Source: Rhodamnia argentea (Eukaryota > Streptophyta > Magnoliopsida > Myrtales > Myrtaceae). Taken from it: a DNA stretch of 64,000 bases. Location of the stretch: positions 28,395,903-28,459,902 of the forward strand of contig NC_063152.1 in assembly GCF_020921035.1 (NCBI RefSeq), written 5' to 3'. The position numbers and the translations under genes were made by a program. Under the pieces are notes generated by a model. That model made no database searches. It was given only the letters and a program-made list of their open reading frames with translations, and was not told the origin of the DNA. Below are positions 11,971 through 22,385 of this stretch, piece after piece. The number at the start of each line of letters is the position of its first letter. The stretch's first letter is position 1.

Positions 11971-12860
11971 GTGGTAGGAATCACCTCAATGAAGCTTCCA
12001 ACAGATGAACAGTAAAATGCTGTGTGCTTATCAAGGGCCAGAAAAGGATGAAAAAAAGTGAGAGATAGAATGCGTCCTTCGGGGCACCCTCAATTCTTTG
12101 GACGATTCAATTGTCCACATTTCCTCATCAACACTTCATGTTCCTTTTATCCTTTGGGGCGTTCCGGCTATGCATGATCTCAGTAGATACAGATGAAGTT
12201 TCTTGCTTCAGCTGCTAATCATTTCTTTGAAAACTGGAAATGAACAACATTTTTTTTCCTTTAGAGATAAAGGCATTAAAAAATTCAACTTTCTCAGATT
12301 TTTCAGTTCAAAGAAGCAAGGCGAGGTGAGGCGCCGCTGGCATCTTTGAACCTAGCCAAGGCGAATCTAGCTTGGGTCGCATGGCCCCCTGCCAGGCGAC
12401 AATTGGGGTGCCGCAATTCCAGTCGACGATCGCCGGGGTCGCTTGAACCGCTAATTCGACTCGTATTGAAAGTGTTTTAATTTCGTGATAATGTGAAAGA
12501 TGTTCTCTCAACTACTATTATAATTCCCGCTAAACTTTTCGATCAATCTAGAAGCCCGCAAACCTGATTGGGGTCATTCTGGATAAGGGATTGCGAGTCA
12601 AGTTTCTTCTGACCTTTTCGGGGATTGTTATCTTGGCTGGAAGGTTGAACCTTGATTGAGTGTAGTACATTCGTTCCTCTCCAAGGACGCAAGCAGGTGC
12701 ATGCAGCTCGCACCAATCACCAGTCCATTGGGGCACACGTTGACCTGCTGTGCCCGGTCACATCCATCCCATTTGGCAACTGCTTCAACCGGACCTCCCG
12801 GTTCCCCATTCCCCACGTCTCATTCTCGATAGAACCAAGTGTAGAATAGAATCCCCTCGC
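11971..12860. other. 3' UTR and intergenic spacer
   Basis: The first 250-300 bases are probably the 3' UTR of the ER-protein gene. The rest is a spacer with a GC-richer patch at about 12320-12440. No second gene is seen before the leader of the ATI-like gene. Confidence 0.4.
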
Positions 12861-14121
12861 CCATTTCCCGTGTTCTCTCTTCTTCTTCTTCTTCTTATTT
12901 CGGTTTACTCCTCATTGTCAACTCATCCGATAAAATTTGGACAGCACGGTAAGAAAGAGGTTGCTTCGCTCTCTCCGACGCTCCTCGCGCAGCAGATACT
13001 TGTCCGATCGATCTCCTGTAAGATCCTAGCCGTCCAACTTTGATCTTTGCTTCGCGTTTACTTCTCCTCTTGCTGCGGATGACGGTCTCTTGTTTTCTTG
13101 GTCTTGATTATGGAGCGAGTCGTTCTGGAGTAAATATGGTTTTCTTGTAGCTTTGCGTGCGCGTCGATTGCTTGGTCTCTGACTCTCGTGCTGTTGTTTT
13201 GATAATTCTTCTGATTGCATATGACGTGAAAAGGGTTTTAGTTTCTTGCTTTGTTGTACGATTGGCATAATTTTGACTTGCTTCGTGATGGCTATTTTGA
13301 AAAGAATTGTGACTCTTGCCTCGTGGATAGTTTCAAACGGTCGCGTAAAAAGTAAAGTTGCTCGTGCGGAAGTACTGATGTTTTGGGATAAGATGAGTAA
13401 CAGGGCAATCATCATGGAATTTGATTTGATGCCGCTTCGTTTCTGCAGTTTGTGTAGTTGAGGTACCAAACATGGACATTTGCTTTTCTGGTTTGCCTGA
13501 AAAATTATGGATTTTTCTTGGATCTCTTTGCCCCCATTTTTGGGCTAAGGATTGATCCTTTCTTCGAGGTTGGAAGTGCTCTTTGTGCTAATTGGTTTTA
13601 GTCGATCTGTTTTTGGATATTGGAAACTTTTATTGACTGGAATTATGTAATAATTCCAATTGAACAATTGTTTCTTTGGAATAATATGCTGTTACATCCT
13701 GGGTTCTGCTTTCAGTTGACTTCAGCTATCTTTGGATTACTAGATTTCTCTTGCGGTAATTCCTTTATCACTGAACATGGATTATATCGAGTTAATATAT
13801 CGACCCGATGTCATCGTTATGGTATGATCATCCACCTGTGCTTCTGCATATCATGCATAATAGCTTTCTCCGTCGCATGCAGTTGCTTATTTGTGTGATT
13901 CTGAATGTTAGGTCCAGAGGCTTTAGCGGGCCTGAGGTCTTGTGCAGAGTTTGGCTGTAGCGGTAGGACTGGTGTTTGCCTGTATGAGTTCACAGTTGAA
14001 GTTCTCTGGCATAGATTTTGTACCCATTTTGCAGTCGTTTGGAAAGACTCCAAATGAATCATTCTCCTTACTTCTTTATTGACCTTTGTACTTGGTTAAT
14101 GATGTACAAGGTTGCATCACA
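12861..14121 (+). other. Probable 5' UTR exon and leader intron of the ATI-like gene
   Basis: A TTC-rich leader runs to a good splice donor at 12949 (CACG/GTAAGAAAG). The coding start lies 1.17 kb downstream, so an intron in the 5' UTR is likely. Two acceptors are possible: after 14034 (TTTTGCAG) or after 14110 (TACAAG). The second avoids an upstream ATG at about 14055 that is out of frame with the protein; the first has the better pyrimidine tract. The leader intron itself has no coding content. Confidence 0.5.
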
Positions 14122-15529
14122 ATGGCGGACCGTAAGGAGAGCGGAAATGATTGGGAAGTTGTATCACTTACCGCTTCAACATATGCAGCTTCTCCTGGTC
14201 CAAAAGAAGTTGAGCCGACTGATGACGACAAAAGTTCTGTCCCCAGTGAGGATGAACCACAAACCTCTAATGCTTTGTTCATGTCTCGTCACTTCGTCTT
14301 TCAACCCAATCGACATGACAATTCTTCCCCAGAACTTTCAAGTCTTAATATCACTGAAAAACAGAAATGCGAAGATGGTTTTGCTCAACTGGATGCAGAA
14401 GTAAGTCGATATAGGGTAAAGGAAGAAACTGAGCGGGCTTTCAAGGACAAGACTCTGTCAGATGAATTTCCAGGAATGCAATTCCTTTCGGAGAAAGATA
14501 ACGTACTTCCCATTCATAATACAGAATTTGAAGAAGGCAAAAGTGTACAAGATTTTGGGTTGAAGGACAAAGAGCAGAGCTTATATGATGCCACCTTTAG
14601 TTCTTTGCATGGAGATGCTGCTCTTGGTCTTCCGAATGCTCTTGGGAAGGATACAATCACTTCTGACATGGTTGGAACTTCTGAAAACCACCCAGATTCC
14701 TCATCAGAAGCATTACACTCGTCGAAAGCAATTAAAGATGATAATTTACACGGGTCTAACCTTCCTTGTGGTGCTTGGTGGAAGAGAAGAGCTGCTTCTT
14801 TGTATGCCCAAGCCAAAGAGGCAAATGCCTTCTGGTCCGTCTTCATTGCTGCAGCTGTGATGGGTCTTGTAATTCTGGGTCACAGGTGGCGGCATGAGAG
14901 ATTGCAAGCTTTGCAACTTAGATGGCACGTAAGCATCAGCAATGAGGTATTTCATTTGCCATTGCATACGATTAAACACTCACTTGAAAACATAAACTCC
15001 GTGTGTACATCCGCATGCGTGGGGTGCGCGAGGAGAGAGAATCTTTTGTATCCATTAATCTATGAGATCACTTTTTTACCCTCTGAGACATTCTCAACTA
15101 TATGTGCCTAGTTGTCTGGCCTTAAAAGTTTTATAGGAAGCATTGCATCATTCATGTTGGAAGGAGATACGCATCTTCATCGTATCGCTGGATCAGGCTA
15201 ATGCTAAGTAGGAAAAGTAACCTGGCGAAGGTTAGGTTTAGTAATTTCATAGTGATCTTACGAACCAAAGTGGACTTGTGAAGTTCTTTCGAGATAGCAA
15301 TGTGTCGGTTGCATGAACTGCTGCTTTCATTAGAATACAAATGAAGCTCAAGCCTTTCTGTTAACACTCTGATTATTGTTGCTTTCTGCTCTCTAGTGAC
15401 GGTGTTGATGATTCGGAATGATGATGAAGGTATGTTTTTGATGTTATCACGTCATTTTATTGTAAAGTTGCTGCATTTTGTTGCTCACCATAGCTAATCT
15501 CTGATCACTTTTGACAGAAAAAAGAGTAG
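14122..15529 (+). CDS. ATI1: ATG8-interacting protein 1-like (selective autophagy adaptor)
   Basis: Plant-specific membrane protein that binds ATG8 and marks ER- or plastid-derived bodies for autophagy. The main exon, 14122-14946, gives 275 residues. Near the N-terminus NDWEVVSL holds a W-x-x-V ATG8-interacting motif (W11-V14), followed by FMSRHFVF, another conserved aromatic patch of the family. Residues about 50-215 are acidic and low-complexity. WWKRRAASLY precedes one membrane segment (about 237-254), then a basic tail ending HVSISNE. A donor (GAG/GTATTT) follows. The likely last exon starts at 15518 after GACAG, but read in phase it gives only Lys-Lys-Glu and a stop at 15527-15529. The family-like tail continues in another frame (see findings). 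The C-terminus is therefore either truncated here or mis-spliced in my model. The start was chosen because the family begins just before the WEVV motif. Confidence 0.85.
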
Positions 15530-15660
15530 GATGTTTGGCCCCATATCTCATGTTAAAGTTGTTAGTCTTTGAAGACGGACGCGCTTCTTCATCAAGGGCA
15601 GCTCCAGCTCCCTTGGAGAGGGAAGAGGGGAGAGGGAGTTGACTGTAGAATCTGTCCGGT
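15530..15660 (+). pseudogene. Decayed C-terminal exon remainder of the ATI-like gene
   Basis: One frame off from the predicted splice, the bases read KSRMFGPISHVKVVSL, then a TGA, then RRTRFFIKGSSSS. ATI proteins end with a similar pattern: a GP-x-SR-x-KDVIV stretch, a basic patch with F-I-R/K-G, then serines. So the ancestral tail seems present but blocked, by one extra A in the run at 15518-15523 and by an in-frame TGA. A sequencing error could explain the A run but not both lesions. Confidence 0.5.
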
Positions 15661-17359
15661 GTTGTTCAGAGTGTTACTACTGTGTAAGTACATCTGTGTT
15701 GAAGCAATCTTACTGTAAATTAAGAGTTTGGTAATTTAAGACTTGTCGTGCTACTGTGTGTTCTTTTTTGTGCGCGCGCGCGCGTCGAAGGCTAATATTG
15801 TCTTTACACTCTACCTGCCCCGCTCGATTCAAGAACCAATACGGTTGCTGTACCAATTCTTCTCAAGATAGTTGGCTAATTACGACCGTGCCCTTAAATT
15901 AAAAAAGAATGATAATTAAAAGATGGCTTCCATTGTTGGAATGGTGGATTTGTGGTGAAATTTAACGTTTAGCCAAGTCCTTTGGCTACGTGAAAACGTA
16001 TGGATAGTCATTGTGTTGAAACATCTGAAGTCGTATGAGCAATGAGGAGAATATGCTTCCAGCATTCACTGTTTTTTCGTTTCTTTTGCCTGCTTTAAGT
16101 AGCTTATGATTGGACGTTTGCACTTACTCTTCTTTTGTTTTCAGGGTGTTCTTAATCTACTGCAATAATTGCATTAAAAATCTAAAAATTTATGACGAAA
16201 ATTGTAATTGTGCCTTAAAGTTTGCTAAATTGGTGCAAAATCATTCCATTTACTTTGTTCAATCTGGTTAAAGGAAAATTTTGACATGATTTTTTTTTCT
16301 TTTTTTCTACGTGGGTTAACTTAATCAAATCATTAGGCGTTTTCTAAAAAAATATTGTTTCGGTCCAAATCTTAATTAAGTCAAATCGCAAAATGCATAA
16401 AATGTTAAAATATTTAAAAATACACAAAAAGAATTACTGTGGGCCTCCACCCTTTCGACAAAAAAAAGGGCGGCAGGGCAATGATGATCGCCAACGGGGG
16501 TCGCCGGGGCCTTGGTGGTGGCGGGCAACTCCCGCCGGCCACTGGCAAAGGGCTGTGACCTTTGCACAAATCTCGATGAGGGCCTTGCTGCCCCTTTTCG
16601 ATGATGGTGGGACAACAGCAGCCCCCACAAGTGAAGCCTGTGGGGTTGTTTTTTTTTTTTTCCTTCTTTTTTTCGTCTTTTGAAGTTGTTTTTCGATTTT
16701 TTTTTAAATTTTAATCTAATTTAACTAAAATTCAAATTAAAAAATTAGTATTTGGATCACAACAATGTCTTTTTATTATCATTCTTAATGCTTTAGTAAC
16801 TTCAATTTCACGTACAAGAGAAAAAATAATGAAACAAAATCAAGATAACATTTTCCGTTAGCCAAATTATAATAGAGCCAACAAAAGGATTAGATTACAC
16901 CAATTTGAAAGTTCGACAATTTGATTGCACTCTTTGACAATTTTAGAACTCAATTATACTTTTACAATCAGTTTTAAGATATTTAGTACACTTATCCATG
17001 TTTTTTTTTTTTTTGGTTAATGTGCGAGTCTCTAGATATGCACCACTTCAGCATCACTCTCTTACTACATTTCCCTTTTGAATCTTGTATAGTAGCTGGA
17101 AATTTTCTTTTTTTTTCACACGTTTCAGCAGATCTCTTGATTCGGGTCTGATTACAAGTAAAATATTTCCCCTAATATCCTGTCGAAACGTGAATCCTAT
17201 TTTAACTACACTTGTATAATATCTACGAACTCACCACCGTATGAACAAGTCCTTTCAAGAAAATCAAGATACAGGAACTCGCAACAGATACCAGAAACTA
17301 CTGGGTAAGAAACGCTACATATATCTCCGGACGTTCTCCTTCTATCCCCAAAAGAAGCC
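15661..17359. other. Gene-free stretch with an old inverted-repeat element
   Basis: A GC dinucleotide run sits at about 15773-15784. Between about 16190 and 16985 the two ends match loosely in inverted orientation (GTAATTGTGCCTTAAAG-like on the left, ATAATTGAGTTCTAAA-like on the right, opposite strand). A GC-richer middle lies at about 16440-16640. This resembles a worn MITE of the family abundant at 36-59 kb. No gene is seen. Confidence 0.35.
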
Positions 17360-17980
17360 ATGGAAGGTGATGAGGTTCCTGAACCCGTTTGCGAAACGTT
17401 TCAAATCCAAGACTTTGATCAATGCAAAGCCGTGCCGGGTGGGTTTCGCTACTGTCACTTGGAAGTTGAAGTTGAGTTCGTCTACTTGCTCCCCGACACC
17501 GCGTCTCGGTTCTCCGCTCAGGCCATCGTCCACACTTCCAAGCAGGAGAAGAGGGTGTTCCTCGTAGATGCGGATGCTCTGCTGCACGATCCTATGGCAA
17601 AGCGCGTAGTGCGGAACCTACTTGGCGAGATGGGAGTACCTTTCCATGGAGATTACGAGTTCATGGCCGAAAAAGTACTGAGCGCTGCAGTAGCTATGGC
17701 GAACGACGAGCGGAACAGGGACTTGGGGGTTCTGCCGATGGGCGTCTTTATTTCGTGCGTGGATCCGCTCAACGACGAGGAGTGGTGGGTGATGGTGGAG
17801 GGATTGGAGAAGGTGGTGATCACCGGGAAGCCAATGGATTGCACGATCTGCGCGACGGAGATCGGCGTGGGTTCCAGAGGAGCTCGCATGCTCTGCTCCC
17901 ACGTTTATCACGGAGATTGCATCGTCGGGTGGCTCGAGAACAGCGCAGGATGTCCCGTGTGCATGTCCGAGTTGCCTTAG
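17360..17980 (+). CDS. RING-H2 finger protein, probable E3 ubiquitin ligase
   Basis: Single-exon gene for 206 residues. The C-terminal 46 residues form a RING-H2 finger with all eight zinc ligands: Cys161, Cys164, Cys179, His181, His184, Cys187, Cys198 and Cys201 (C-x2-C-x14-C-x-H-x2-H-x2-C-x10-C-x2-C). Trp191, between the sixth and seventh ligands, is the usual E2-contact position. The N-terminal 155 residues show no domain I recognise, no signal peptide and no membrane segment, so a soluble cytosolic or nuclear enzyme is likely. Intronless RING genes of this size are common in plants. The start is the first ATG of the frame, in good context (GCCATGG). Target and pathway cannot be read from the sequence. 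Confidence 0.85.
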   Translation: MEGDEVPEPVCETFQIQDFDQCKAVPGGFRYCHLEVEVEFVYLLPDTASRFSAQAIVHTSKQEKRVFLVDADALLHDPMAKRVVRNLLGEMGVPFHGDYEFMAEKVLSAAVAMANDERNRDLGVLPMGVFISCVDPLNDEEWWVMVEGLEKVVITGKPMDCTICATEIGVGSRGARMLCSHVYHGDCIVGWLENSAGCPVCMSELP

Positions 17981-18393
17981 TAATGTGAATTTTGTGAAAA
18001 GCCCTGAACTCAACCATGCACAGCATTAGGGTTCGGTGAGGAAGATACCGCTCAATCGTGGATTAGAGGGTAGTTGCTCAAATCATTAAGGTTTTCTTTT
18101 CCCATAGTCTTTCTTTCTTTTCCATAGCAACACAGTGGAATCAAATACACGTAGAGCTACATGAGCCCTCCGGAGTGAATTTTGTTTTACTGTGAGTAAG
18201 CAAAGGAAAACAGGTGATGTGAATGAGCGACCTAAAAGCACTTACCTAAGCAATTTTTATTAGGTTATCTATCATTGGAAGATAAACGGATAAATAAAGT
18301 TTATCTTCACGTTTCTGAGTGAGTGTCATGTCTGTTGTATACCGAAAGTGAAAAAAGTAAATCTCTGTGTGCATGGTTCTCATGAACTTAGTT
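17981..18393. other. 3' flank of the RING-H2 gene
   Basis: AT-rich sequence that should hold the 3' UTR of the RING-H2 gene. Nothing else is recognisable before the TRIM element. Confidence 0.4.
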
Positions 18394-18398
18394 ATTAG

Positions 18399-18689
18399 TG
18401 TTGGAATATATAAATATTAAACCACACCTTCTTCTATAAGCTTAAGCTTTTAGAGCGGTTGGCCGTGGTCCCATCAAATCTTACATGGTATCGGAGCGGG
18501 TGGTCCCGAGTTCAAATCTTTCCAGGCCCCTATTTGCCTCCCCAAATGAATATTTCCACGCTTAGTACTAGGCAAAAAGACCGGACTAAGCGTGAGGGGG
18601 AGTGTTGGAATATATAAATATTAAACCACACCTTCTTCTATAAGCTTAAGCTTTTAGAGCAGTTGGTCGTGGTCCCATCAAATCTTACA
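18399..18689 (+). mobile_element. Intact TRIM/SMART miniature LTR retrotransposon, 291 bp
   Basis: Two 87-base LTRs (18399-18485 and 18603-18689) begin TGTTGG and end TTACA; I count only two base differences between them. TGGTATCGGAGC follows LTR1 at 18486-18497 and is one change from the standard initiator tRNA-Met primer-binding site. A polypurine tract, TGAGGGGGAG, ends at 18602 directly before LTR2. The flanks are perfect 5-base target duplications, ATTAG at 18394-18398 and 18690-18694. It has no coding capacity. Near-identical LTRs and a perfect target duplication point to a fairly recent insertion. Confidence 0.92.
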
Positions 18690-18720
18690 ATTAGAAGAAG
18701 GGAATAGTTGCTTATTATTA

Positions 18721-18900
18721 GCATTGTCAAATGGGTGGGTTGGATCGGGTTTAGGTTGGGTCAGAGATAGTTTGATCCAAATTGATTTATTTAACTCGTT
18801 TTGATCCATTTAGATGCAATACGGTTTCAATGACCCATAATCAGCCTGTATTAAATCCGTTTACCAAAATACTTTCATATTTAATTCTATATATGAAAAT
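18721..18900. mobile_element. Truncated left end of a hAT-like element
   Basis: The words GTCAAATGGGTGGGTTGGATC and, further on, CAATGACCCATAA match the left ~150 bases of the element at 4279-5439. No matching right end or target duplication was found nearby, so this is a fragment. Confidence 0.5.
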
Positions 18901-19827
18901 TTATATCCACCTGGTTAACTCATTTTCAGCACTTCATGTGTATATGTTATCGGTATAAAGTTGAGGTTTCCCACTACAAGGTGGTAGAGAATTGGCTTTT
19001 AACATTGTATAGGATTTTCAATTTTCATATTGATTTACGGTGAAGAAAAAGAGAAAGTTAGTACTTTGCAATGAATTTATAGAATTACAAAACTTATAAC
19101 GTGAATGAATTGAAATTTTAGTTAAATGGGTGGAAGATATTAAAGAAAATGATTTATGCTGACCATTAATTACAACGACAAGAACTTAGATTAGAAAAAT
19201 AAGAATGTCAAATGCAACCAGATATATTCCAATAGAATAACAGACGAAACTTACAAGATTTACTGAAGTAAATAGTAATGGGAAAAAAAAATCTTGATAT
19301 TTCAATGTAGTTGAAGTCGGGCCCCATCTTACGGGCTCACCAAGAGAGGATGTATTTTGACCCCAAAAAAATAAATATAAAAAAAAAAGAAAAAAAAAAG
19401 AGAGGATGTAGAGTGACTAGTGAATCGCAAAGGTGGGCTGGTTTGGATAAATTGTGAACCCACCTGATACTCGTATTTTTTTTTTTAGTTTTACCATTCT
19501 AAACACATTTATTTACTGTTTACTTAACATAGCTAATCCAACGAATGACTTGTTTGATTTATTTCTCTCAACTTGGATGCCATGAATGGACTTAGAAAAA
19601 AATTTAACTTTGATGAGATACTAAATAGAGTAGAGTAAAGATCTATTCGAAAACGATTTGTTTTGTATAATATCCGATCGCCAACCATGAAACAAGTAGC
19701 TAGAAAATTAAAATTAGAATTCGCGCAATTCTCGGAATTAGAAGCCTTTGCACAACTCGCTTCTTCTGATCTTGATAAAGTTATCCATAATCAATTGGCA
19801 AGAGGCTAAAGATTACAAGTGATGGCT
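18901..19827. other. Gene-free AT-rich stretch
   Basis: AT-rich sequence with A-runs near 19380-19400 and T-runs near 19475. No coding region or clear repeat border is seen. Confidence 0.4.
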
Positions 19828-19835
19828 CCTCCAAT

Positions 19836-20000
19836 TAGGGGTGAGCAAACTGGACCGGATCGAACCGGACGGGTTGGTCCGGTCCTTGAGAGGGGTGGCT
19901 TGGTCCCTGGTCCCAATAAATGGGACCGGTGACCGATCGTCCGGTCCTCGATTTTAGGTGGATGAGACCGGCTCGGATCGCCCGGACCACCTATAATATA

Positions 20001-20054
<54 letters not shown>

Positions 20055-20751
20055 TAAAAAAATGAAGCTTTCATTTGTTTTCAATATTTATTTCTCGAGC
20101 CATTTCCATTGTTAGGATGTACATTCTTGAAACTCGGACAACCCCTCAATGTTCTGAATGCGGTATATCCTATTTATTATGGCTTTTTCCAGTGTTTTGT
20201 GCGGTGAGTGTACGCAGGCATGTTCTTTCCCAAAAAGAAATGATTCAATCGGTTCATTTAATATAGTGGTATCAATTTCTTACTGTTTATGCGTTTCGAT
20301 TGTTCATTTCCATGAGTAATCTTGTATTTTGTTTCTGTACACTGCTTGGATGTGAAATCCGTTTAGTGAACAACATCACTATTAGTTTGTCTTCACCAGC
20401 TAAGTTTTTTCGATTTTGTCCTTTATATATCTTAATTGTGTCAACGATTAGACCAATGTCATTGTTAAACCTACCATTATGTGAAGACACCCCTCTATTA
20501 TGAAACCGAGCAAACCGAACTTGTTTTTTTATTAAACTGGGGTATAGATTGTAAATTAACATGCAATCGAAGCATATTATATTTTAAGGATTAGATTTTA
20601 GCGGTCCCACGGGATCGGGACCGGACCGGACCGGACCACCCGTCTCGATTTTGGTCCTGTCCTTAGTCTTGAAAATTTGGGGATCGGGACTACTAGTTCG
20701 ATCCCCGATTCTATACTGGAATCGGATTGGCCCGGACCATGCACACCCCTA
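19836..20751. mobile_element. Non-autonomous hAT-like DNA transposon, 916 bp
   Basis: Terminal inverted repeats read TAGGGGTGAGCA on the left and TAGGGGTGTGCA on the right (opposite strand). An 8-base target duplication flanks it: CCTCCAAT at 19828-19835 and CCTCTAAT at 20752-20759, one mismatch. Both ends are rich in GGACCGG-type words. The middle is AT-rich and holds a TA dinucleotide tract at about 20006-20050. No transposase frame is seen. The end sequence differs from the element at 4279, so this is a second hAT family. Confidence 0.78.
20006..20050. repeat. (TA)n microsatellite
   Basis: About 22 TA units inside the hAT-like element. Such tracts are length-variable and often marker loci. 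Confidence 0.9.
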
Positions 20752-20800
20752 CCTCTAATACCTACACAACACACACGTGCGCGCACACGCGCGCGCACCC

Positions 20801-22134
20801 CCCCTAAAAATCATACTTTAAAGCTATATTTAACTATGGAAGTGCTAGAAGGGCACGACGGAAGACTAGAGCGGAAAAGAGAATTTGTGAAATTATTGTG
20901 TATTTCGACATAAAAGTAAAGAATACATGAATGCCTATATATAGGCTCCGTTATCTAAAGAAATCCAATCGGATATGCACAATCAAAATAGATATAGAAA
21001 ATAGGAGAAAATATCCTAGATATGTAAAAGATATCCGAAATATCTCTAAAGTTTTCCCGGGACCAGAATCAAAATCATTTTTTTTTTCCATTACCAAACA
21101 TGTTTATGATCCTTTTTTGTTTAAGGAACGAAACAAAGGATCGAATCATTGTCAAACAGACCCTAAAGGCAGCAATATGAACAGGAGAAAATGCTAAAGA
21201 ACCACCCCGATGACTTCCTTATTTGCGGATATTACTTCGCAACCCCCTAAAAATCATACTTTAAAGCTATATTTAACTATGGAAGTGCTAGAAGGGCACA
21301 GCGGAAGACTAGAGCGGAAAAGAGAATTTGTGAAATTATTGTGTATTTCGACATAAAAGGAAAGAATACATGAATGCCTATATATAGGCTCCGTTATCTA
21401 AAGAAATCCAATCGGATATGCACAATCAAAATAGATATAGAAAATAGGAGAAAATATCCTAGATATGTAAAAGATATCCGAAATATCTCTAAAGTTTTCT
21501 CGGGACCTTAATCAAAATCATTTTTTTTTTCCATTACCAAACATGTTTATGATCCTTTTTTGTTTCTGGGAACAGAAACAAAGGATCAGAATCACTGTCA
21601 AACAGACCCTAAAGCCAGCAATATGAACAGGAGAAAATGCTAAAGAACCACCCCGATGACTTCCTTATTTGCAGATATTACTTCGCAACCCCCTAAAAAT
21701 CATACTTTAAAGCTATATTTAACTATGGAAGTGCTAGAAGGGCACAGCGGAAGACTAGAGCGGAAAAGAGAATTTGTGAAATTATTGTGTATTTCGACAT
21801 AAAAGGAAAGAATACATGAATGCCTATATATAGGCTCTGTTATCTAAAGAAATCCAATCGGATATGCACAATCAAAATAGATATAGAAAATAGGAGAAAA
21901 TATCCTAGATATGTAAAAGATATCCGAAATATCTCTAAAGTTTTCCCGGGACCAGAATCAAAATCATTTTTTTTTTCCATTACCAAACATGTTTATGATC
22001 CTTTTTTGTTTCTGGGAACGGAAACAAAGGATCAGAATCACTGTCAAACAGACCCTAAAGCCAGCAATATGAACAGGAGAAAATGCTAAAGAACCACCCC
22101 GATGACTTCCTTTTTGCAGATATTACTTCGCAAC
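20801..22134. repeat. Three tandem copies of a ~444-bp unit
   Basis: Units lie at about 20801-21243, 21244-21689 and 21690-22134 (periods 443, 446 and about 444). Each starts with CCCTAAAAATCATACTTTAA, contains ATGCCTATATATAGGCTCCG about 130 bases in, and ends with ATTACTTCGCAAC. Units 2 and 3 are almost identical by eye; unit 1 differs a little more. Each unit holds a short palindrome near its end (GATCC..TTTGTTTC..GAAACAAAGGATC). The TATA-bearing segment looks like the U3/R part of a plant LTR, but I could not place TG..CA ends or a primer-binding site. An 88-89-codon open frame recurs in units 1 and 3 and is probably incidental. Confidence 0.85.
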
Positions 22135-22385
22135 CCCTACTTTTTAAAATCGAAGTACACATGGGAATGAAAAACTGAATCATTGCTCACGCGGAGTACA
22201 ACCCAACTTAAAAAAAAGCTATCGTCGTCGATCAATATTCAAATCAAAATACCAACCCTAACACAATCGAGACCGAATCAACCCAACAATAACTTAATCT
22301 TCATTTGAAGGTCCAATGGATCCAAGGCATGCATTCTTCCTTTTCACAGAGTTCGGCGGCTATGAAGTTCTCTAGAATGATAGAA

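Noticed and set aside
20931..21197. 88-codon frame repeated in the 444-bp units
   Set aside because: It spans the TATA box and poly-T of an LTR-like unit, is interrupted in unit 2, and has no recognisable domain.
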